This document shows, in pieces, positions 48,553 through 54,859 of a stretch of DNA of 54,859 nt (position 1 is its first letter; each line of letters starts with the position of its first letter). The translations under genes and the position numbers were made by a program. Below the pieces are notes generated by a model. It did no database searches and was not told the origin of the DNA. It saw nothing but the letters and a program-made list of their open reading frames with translations. This DNA is from Rhizopus sp. PT2906. Lineage: Eukaryota > Mucoromycota > Mucoromycetes > Mucorales > Rhizopodaceae. The DNA lies in assembly GCA_025529335.1 (NCBI GenBank), contig JAMYHX010000288.1:1-54859 (forward strand), in the 5' to 3' direction.

Positions 48553-49666
48553 GTGGAAGATCACGAGGAGGTCTTCGATGAAGTACATAAACTCGGACAT
48601 TTCGGCGTTGACCACATTGTGAAAGCGATCCACAATAAAAACCTTCATTGGCATAACATACTGGCTGATGTGGTTGACTATGTAAGCAAGTGCAATACTT
48701 GTCAAAAGTACAATATTGCTAGAAAGGGTTACAATCCTCATCGACCTGTCTACGCATTTGATTTAATGGGACCTTTCCAATCAAGTAGTAACATGTATAC
48801 ATACGCGTTAATTCTAGTCGACATCTGCACTAAATTCCGTCTACTGAAGCCCCTAGTAGACAAAAAGACTAAAACTGTTGCAGGTGTCATGGTTGATACA
48901 TTTTCCTTACTTGGTTATCCTAGACACTTTGTATGTAGTGACAATGGCTCAGAATTCAAAATGAGATTCTAGCGAACATGTTCAATGCAATGGGTATTGA
49001 CAGGAGATACACCACTCCTTACCATCCCTCGGCTAATGGTGCGGCTGAACGTTATGTCCAAACTGCCAAGAAAACATTGGCAAAAGTATTGGAAGGTGCT
49101 ATTGGTGATGGCATCATTTCATTCCAGCTGTGCAGTTGATGATTAACAATAAGATCTCAACAAGACTGCAATCTACTCCATTTTCTTTAATGTTCGCTCG
49201 CAATATGAATAACTACATTGACTATAGAGACGACGCTGGAAATAAGCTGAAAAAGGAATACATGCCACACGATGAATTGCTGAAACGCATTTACTACATG
49301 TCACAAGTTGTCTTCCCCGCTATACAGGATAAAACCGATATCTATATTGACAGACAAAAGGAAAAGGCTGACAGTAAAAACCGTCAGTTGTCATTCCCTG
49401 AAGGAAGTTACGTTATGGTACGTGACAGAGAGCAAACAAATAGTCTCTCACCTGCTTTTAAAGGACCATACCGAGTTGTACGTCAAACACAAGGTGGTTT
49501 TTATATTCTTTGTGATATTGATGAAACTCTTATGTCGCGAAATTATTCTCCAGAAGAGTTGAAGCTTATCTCACAGGATGATATCATTCCAAATGAACTA
49601 TACGAGATCGAAGCAATTATCGATCACAGAGGTGAACCTGGAAATAGAGGATATCTCGTACTCTAG
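48553..49666 (+). pseudogene. retroelement pol part 2: integrase with chromodomain-like end
   Basis: Two open pieces (48553-48972 and 49130-49666) in different frames carry the integrase zinc finger (HKLGHFGVDH ... CNTCQ), the catalytic core with Asp residues in FDLMGPF and SDNGSEF, and a C-terminal module. The frame breaks once near 48965 and again near 49108, where one base appears to be missing. The last part of the chromodomain-like region is read beyond the stop at 49664. Confidence 0.7.
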
Positions 49667-50156
49667 AAGAATTACAGCAAAGACGCTGATAATTGGCTAA
49701 CTTCTGATGCATTTACCGATCCTGAATCCATAAACAATTACTGCATAAACTGAGTAAGCCTCTGAACAAGAAAGATGAAGTTGTCAAAAAGAAAGGTAAC
49801 GATGAAAGAAAAAAGAAACAAAAATTACCCTCAGACTACAAGCCTGGAAAATTATTTGAAATTGCAAATGAACAGTCAAGCTCAAAAGTGATATCACGCA
49901 ATCAGACATCTGAAATTGCAAACAAAAGAAATACTAGACATAATAATAACAAAGCTTCCACAAGTCAAGAACAAGAAGCCGTCAGTACTCAGGAACGTAA
50001 TAGTACCAAAAGAAGAGCAAATGCCAATAATACACCAGCAAATGTTGCAGCAACAAATAATACATTTAAACACCGTAAACACGCTACAAGAAATTAATTC
50101 TTTATTGTTTAAACACTCCCAATATCTTTTCAAACGTTGATACCAACTGGAAGAGG

Positions 50157-50366
50157 TGATGTGGTGTTTACATAGATCACACATTTCTTAATTCTCTATT
50201 TATTCATTCTCAGCTAATAGACGACGTCAGACATTTACAGTCGTCACCTCTCATATATATTCAGGTCGTACCCTCATTTATTAGTTCTTCTCTCAACTTT
50301 AAATAAAGAATAGTAATTGTTAGCTATTGATTTCTACTTTTCTTATAGATACAAATACAACAAACC
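50157..50366 (+). repeat. possible 3' LTR of the chromovirus
   Basis: A purine-rich stretch (GGAAGAGG, about 50149-50156) precedes a TG start, and the segment ends ACAACA. This is the arrangement of a polypurine tract plus LTR. The match to the 5' side (46.3-46.5 kb) is low, so this is a candidate only. Confidence 0.3.
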
Positions 50367-50487
50367 TTGGGTTTGTAGGTGTTATAAAAGATAATAAAAA
50401 TAGAAGTTTGTTTGTTCGTAGTCTTTGTAGGACTTAAGGTTCGTAGCAAAAATGTTTAAAAGGTGAAGTTATAATAAAGATTCGATG
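50367..50487. other. spacer between retroelement debris
   Basis: AT-rich spacer with direct copies of GTTTGT-like words. Nothing coding was seen. Confidence 0.3.
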
Positions 50488-51138
50488 TGTGACCACCAGA
50501 TCGTGTAAAGTTTATCAGATTGAGTTGTACAAAGTAAAAAGAATAGTAAAGAATGTTGTGCCAGCAAAACTATAGCAGCAAATATTCTTTGTAAGCGAAC
50601 TACTCGGGATCTTATCCTTCTGTATGTGTCCAATCACATATGAATCCAACCTTAGGGCGCCGTTAGAATAACCACTTGGACGTCAGTGCTCTCATCCTCA
50701 GATCGACGGTTCCTTATTCGACACTCATTGTCAGATCATGTATCACCTTTATCTCAAGGTACCTTCAGGTACCTTGAACTAATAGATAAACCTCGATCAA
50801 AGGCCGTCCTGGTTCTTCCCATTCTACATGAATGCTTATAGGTCAGATAACTATATCCAATTATTGTTATTGTCCATAGACATTAAAAAGTATAAATATC
50901 ATTGTTTTATTCATCGTAAATAAAGACCATCATATATTTCGGTCTCACTGACTTATTGTCCATAAACTATTCTTTTTATTATTACTAGTTTTTTTGTCTC
51001 TTACCTTTGTATTTGGCAAAACAAAGAAGATAAAAAAGGTTCCTGAATCCACTTGATTGTATTATTCAGAAGTAAATAAAAGATAAAGATAAAAAGAAAA
51101 GGTTGTGATTCAAATCGTATGTGATTTATTGAATGATT
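50488..51138 (-). repeat. LTR terminus, copy A, interrupted by a solo LTR
   Basis: Reads TGTGACCACCAGATC at its left end, which is a minus-oriented LTR 3' end (GATCTGGTGGTCACA). It matches copy B at 54276-54453 along about 180 bases, with a 470-base interruption at 50554-51023. A minus-strand TATA box lies beyond it (about 51171-51164), and AATAAA lies inside the repeat at about 51131-51126. Its outer (right) boundary is not clear. Confidence 0.7.
50554..51023 (+). mobile_element. 470-bp solo LTR with 5-bp target duplication
   Basis: Begins TGTTGTGCCA and ends TGGCAAAACA, an imperfect terminal inverted repeat with the TG...CA rule. It is flanked on both sides by AAGAA (50549-50553 and 51024-51028). 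The uninterrupted sister repeat at 54.3 kb shows the empty site with a single AAGAA. A TATA-like TATAAAT (about 50891) and an AATAAA about 30 bases downstream fit a plus-oriented LTR. A perfect inverted repeat (CAAGGTACCT / AGGTACCTTG, about 50754-50776) lies inside. No internal element sequence remains, so it is a recombination footprint. Confidence 0.88.
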
Positions 51139-51741
51139 TGAGCTTTTCGCAAAGAGCATTGTTCTTTTATACCTGTTACAAGGTGATTAAGTTTTTGATA
51201 ATTAAAGCTTTGGTATACAAAGTTTCAATAAATAAAGTTAGAGTTTTAATTTCTTAAGCTTATCCATATTACTTTATTCTGTAAATGATATTACATTAAT
51301 TACAGTTAATTTATCAACTAAGGTGGTCAGGGTTGAGTGGTACATAGTTGCCATTTTCAGCGCCCTTTGAGTTACATTGCATAATGCATATAGTGCACAT
51401 GATACCAAAAAGGGTATCACTGAATAGTAGTTACAGTATCAATGACACTGCCGTACTTTTGTGTAATGATATTTCCCTTTTAGAAAGTTACACAGTTCTT
51501 CCTTTTTGGTTCATTTACAATGGATGACTCACAACAAGTATTCAAGACTACTAACCATATGACTCACAAAATATAATTATGATAAGTATTTGTTAGCAAG
51601 GAAAATTAGTATAAACATCCAAACGATATTATTGTAAATTTTGGTTCTGTGTATAGGTTGGTTTAAAGTTTGAATTGGTTTAGTTAATTTAAAGAATTGT
51701 TGGTTGTGTATGTTGTTGAATAAGTTGATTATATGTCGCTA
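51139..51741. other. AT-rich region between LTR copies
   Basis: Probably the outer (U3) part of LTR copy A. It holds its TATA box near 51170, then AT-rich DNA. No open frame or other repeat was recognised. Confidence 0.35.
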
Positions 51742-52108
51742 TGTGACCACCAGATCTTCTTGTAAGACCAGATAAGATTGTAAGATAATAATTTCTTGTG
51801 ATAAGCTTGTAGAGATACAATGAAGTTATAATTGCTTCAAGGGACTTGTATTTACTTGAGATAATAGTATCAGAGGTTTACTTTAGGCACGGAATAAGAT
51901 TTATTGGATGAAATATAAAAATAAAGTGAAGTAAAATAAAGCAAGTAAAAAAAAAAGTAAAGTAAGTGAACAAAGAGAATAACCAAAGGTTATTTATACT
52001 GACCTCTGCTGTGGTGATTTGTAATTTATTTGATGAATTGAATTTTATTTCATGAGTTGATATTCATTTCGTGAGTCAAAGTTCGTTTCATGAACTGAAG
52101 TTCATTTT
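51742..52108 (-). repeat. LTR terminus, copy C, with U3 tandem repeats
   Basis: Starts with the same TGTGACCACCAGATC border as copies A and B but diverges quickly. A minus-strand TATA box (TATAAATAA, about 51998-51990) lies about 250 bases inside. Upstream of it in minus orientation is a 4 x 19-nt tandem repeat (52033-52108). Confidence 0.6.
52033..52108. repeat. 4 x 19-nt tandem repeat in LTR copy C
   Basis: Four units of exactly 19 nt, ATGAATTGAATTTTATTTC and three variants, share the frame ATGA-x-T-x-A-x-x-TTCATTTC. Units 1-4 start at 52033, 52052, 52071 and 52090. They sit just upstream of the minus-strand TATA box, where LTR enhancers lie. Confidence 0.75.
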
Positions 52109-53100
52109 AAGTATTTCCACTTTCAGAAGTTCGTGTAACAAAATATATTTGAGCTTTTTCTTTACATTATTAAAAAAGATGATCAATTTTACCACATAAA
52201 CGTTATACTATTGTAGAATTAGTGTATAGTTGTTTTGGTTGATATGTGTGATATTTATCTGTTATAAAGTACTTTTATATACCTGTACTAATAAAGGAGA
52301 AGAAAGGCTGTATGTCGATGAGACTCTTGAACTTCTTTATTAGTGAGAAAACAAGATGAGAAGTTCATTAATACAAAGTAAGACTTAGTATATAAAATAA
52401 TAATTTACAATCCGACATGTTACAAATTAAAAAGAGGTACTTAATGCTAAATGTAGAATGACTATAAGCAATATAGTAATGGAGTAATCTCACACGAAGA
52501 TTAGTTAGTGAAGAAAGGATAAATACGACAGTTATCTCCGTTTGGAAAATTTTTATATCTGATCCAGTAAAGCAGGTACATTCAATGATCCAATAGGGTC
52601 AAGAACAAACAGGAAGATACTTTAGGCGAACTGATCGTTAATAATATCTATGAATAAGGATTATTAATTGTCCCAGGATAACCCGGTTTACCCGTTGAAG
52701 AAAAAGTATAAATAGAGGACGATTTTCATGTCAATAAAGCATATCATATTCTTGTTATATTCTTCCTATAAAAGGATATACACAGTTCTAACAGTACTTC
52801 TGTCTTTTCTATTTTACCCTACATATTTTTCATTATCTCAAATAGGAGCCTCTACAATTGGATGCACTCGCTACGAGATATAACACAAGATTGTCTCGAT
52901 TTTGGAACTAAAATTCGGATCCACAAACAGAAGCCACCAACGCTTGGAATCAACGCTGGATGAAAACAGGCTTGTATTTGCATTCCCTTTGGAATTTCAT
53001 TCCGAGAATATTAAGGAAGTTGAAATCCGACCAATTGAAGAAAGCGGTTTTTATCATGCCGAATTGGAAGAGCCAATACTGGTGGCCAATGAGATAACTT
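52109..53100. other. AT-rich DNA with a second promoter-like LTR piece and a relic frame
   Basis: A plus-strand TATA box (GTATAAATAGAGG, about 52706) is followed by a CT-rich stretch. A 66-codon stop-free frame ends at 53102, beginning at a TTG near 52902 (text such as NRLVFAFPLEF and EVEIRPIEESGFYHAELEEP). The frame lacks an ATG, so it may be a remnant of a gag or other element protein. No family was recognised. Confidence 0.3.
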
Positions 53101-54275
53101 GAGGTTGATTTAGTAAGAAAGACAAACGACAGGGACAAACAAGTATTTATGAGAATTCGTTTATTCCTGAGAATTGAGATAATCTCAAATACAATGAAAA
53201 AGAGGGTTCTATTTATACTTTTTGATGTGGGCTAAATCTAGGTACGATCTGATTCGTTCTGTTACGGCTATGGTTAAAGCTGCGGTTGTCGTATTTACCC
53301 TATAAATACTTAATCTTGTCGCATGAGATTACTCTAAATCTATACTCTAAGAATGAATAATACAAAGATACTGATAACAATACACGTTATTAACATATAT
53401 AATGCGACATGCCCAACCATCATTGGCCATAATTAAATCGGTTCCTTAATAATTCTGTTTTCATATAAAATGACGCTGTTTGTAATATTGGGCTCTCTCT
53501 CTCGTCTTGATCTTAATAAAGAGGTTATATAGAGACTCATTGACTTTACTTCCCTTATAACTTTCAATTGTTCTGATCAATACCTCAGGTGCCTGGATTA
53601 CTACAATGATCTGGATGATTACTAAATGACTCTAATTGATTATTCCTGTTGTAAAGACTACGCATCGGAATAGTGCTTATAAATCACTTTATATTCCTTA
53701 TTAACTACGCACAGACTCTGTCTTTACCTAATATGGAAATTATAACCTTCATTCTATAATACATAGCCTAGCAACGGGTGCCAAGCAAATGTTATTTATC
53801 CAGTGCGCAGTAACAGGTAATATGCTTTTATTGGCTATATACGTTATTATGTACCAAAGAGGTGTACAATTGTATACAATAAAATCCAGCCAAGGTTACA
53901 CGGCCCTGAATTGGGATTAATGTATTGAATCTCAGGTTATGCTTAACATGACTATAATTATTCTATGCTTATTGCTATAATCCTTAAGTATCCGCTGAAG
54001 AATGTGTTGATGTTTGATTTGAAATGAACTAGGATTAAACAATAACTTCCAAGTATATCTTTTTATTATGATAAATAAGAAGTGGAGAAAAATATAAATT
54101 ATTAATACAAGGTAGCAATATACACCACATTGTAGCACAGATTATTAGTGTGATGTCACTCTGTCTACAGGATCTTTTATATACAATATAATTTGGAAAG
54201 GTACTGTCCAAATTATGATAAGCTCTTTGAATACTCTATAAGTCGATATCAGTGCTAAATACAACAGGTTCTATG
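53101..54275. other. AT-rich intergenic with a minus-strand TATA box
   Basis: A minus-strand TATAAATAGA box (about 53213-53204) mirrors the plus-strand one at 52.7 kb (both within AAAAAGTATAAATAGA). The rest is AT-rich with no coding signal. It is probably an eroded LTR. Confidence 0.35.
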
Positions 54276-54562
54276 TGTAACCACCAGATCATGTAAAGTT
54301 GATCAGACTGAGTTGTACAAAGTAAAAGAATAATAAAGAAGATAAAAAAAAAGGGTCCTGAATCCACTTGATTGGATTATTCAGAAGTAAATAAAAGGTA
54401 AAAATAAAAAGAAAAGGTTGTGATTCAAATCGTATGTGATTTATTGAATGATTCTGCAAGATATCAAAAGGTCAATGTCTTTTTATATTGAAATATAACA
54501 AATGTCACACTGTTATAGTTCATTTATGGTTCATTTATGGTTCAAGTAAGGTTCATATAAAG
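54276..54562 (-). repeat. LTR terminus, copy B, uninterrupted, with U3 tandem repeats
   Basis: TGTAACCACCAGATC to about 54453 is nearly identical to copy A and contains the single AAGAA target site. A minus-strand TATA box (about 54488-54480) and a 4 x 11-nt tandem repeat (54519-54562) follow. The distance from the LTR border to the TATA box is about 210 bases, the same as in copy A once the insertion is removed. Confidence 0.72.
54519..54562. repeat. 4 x 11-nt tandem repeat in LTR copy B
   Basis: Units TTCATTTATGG, TTCATTTATGG, TTCAAGTAAGG and TTCATATAAAG, exactly 11 nt each, lie directly upstream of the minus-strand TATA box of LTR copy B. Confidence 0.75.
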
Positions 54563-54748
54563 TTTGAAACTTTAAATGTGACGACAAAAGAAAACAGTAC
54601 TGGACATATCAATGTCTATTGATGTTGCTATTTTTCGTGTTGTGGGTTAAGTTTTCTGTTGTAGGTATTATGAAGTATAATAATTTGAAGTTATTTCCGT
54701 ATTAGGGCTTGCGTGAAGTATAAATTTCTCCTAATTTGGAACTTGTAG

Positions 54749-54859
54749 TGACCACCAGATTCTTTATGTAGAATCAAACAGTAAAAAAATATAAAACAAT
54801 AAATCAAAAGCTTTTTAAGAAAAGTAAAGCTTGTTTATTGTTATAAATGAAAATAAAAA
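54749..54859 (-). repeat. LTR terminus, copy D, cut by the window edge
   Basis: TGACCACCAGATTC gives the fourth occurrence of the family border. The rest is AT-rich and runs off the window. It shares only the border with copies A-C. Confidence 0.45.

Larger units (their letters stand above)
46527..50097 (+). mobile_element. decayed Ty3/gypsy chromovirus, internal region
   Basis: Domains in order: degenerate aspartic protease (about 46570-46860, with D-I-C where active copies have D-T/S-G), reverse transcriptase (46.9-47.9 kb, with YVDD at about 47540 and the FRPCIDPRKIN and FGLKHVSSHFMRV stretches), RNase H (47.98-48.38 kb, with the first Asp in VATDASN), integrase (48.55-49.2 kb, zinc HHCC, then Asp in FDLMGPF and Asp in SDNGSEF), integrase tail, and a chromodomain-like end (49.60-49.74 kb, YEIEAIIDH and NWLTSDAF). 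The gag region is missing. Stops at 48084, 48252 and 48378, frameshifts near 48.5, 48.97 and 49.11 kb, and a stop at 49664 show it is dead. A basic Asn/Lys-rich tail follows to 50097. Confidence 0.88.

Overview
The window is nuclear DNA from a filamentous fungus, most likely an early-diverging lineage such as Mucorales. It is AT-rich. Genes are dense and carry many 40-70 nt introns with GTAAGT-type donors. Gene ends are very compact, and transposon debris includes a chromovirus-type Ty3/gypsy element and Fanzor-like relics. The placement is inference from gene content and structure. One ambiguous base (n) lies at 1171.

Left part (1-17.8 kb), packed genes: a secreted GH17 glucanase (+), a CSC1/TMEM63-type channel (-), a class IV aminotransferase-fold protein (-), an ING-family PHD protein (-), a type II membrane glycosyltransferase-like protein (+), a Rac1 GTPase (+), a pyrimidine 5'-nucleotidase (-), a CASTOR-like tandem ACT protein (-), an FCP1/CPL-type phosphatase (-) and a diacylglycerol-lipase-like enzyme (-). 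From 2.6 to 12.5 kb, seven genes have AATAAA on, touching or within 3 nt of the stop codon.

Middle part (17.8-45.5 kb): housekeeping genes separated by three poorer regions of 1.4-1.8 kb. Genes are TELO2 (+), a DUF8032-like protein (+), a CUE-like/Myb/U-box protein (+), an F-box/LRR protein (+), an MFSD1-like transporter (-), SMC5 (-), a GMC oxidoreductase (+), a PMC1-type Ca2+-ATPase (+), eIF3d (-) and a small SNAPIN/BORC-like coiled-coil protein (+). Two of the gaps hold degraded pieces that look like the C-terminal nuclease region of Fanzor (eukaryotic TnpB-like) proteins. The third holds an unrecognised open-frame relic.

Right part (45.5-54.9 kb), transposon graveyard: a decayed Ty3/gypsy chromovirus (46.5-50.1 kb), a solo LTR with a 5-bp target duplication whose empty site is preserved elsewhere in the window, and four minus-oriented termini of one LTR family, two of them with different short tandem repeats upstream of their TATA boxes.

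Exon-intron models were built by hand by matching splice-site phase and family sequence patterns. Internal boundaries are inferences, but every multi-exon model listed closes in frame. No CRISPR array, rRNA or tRNA was recognised.
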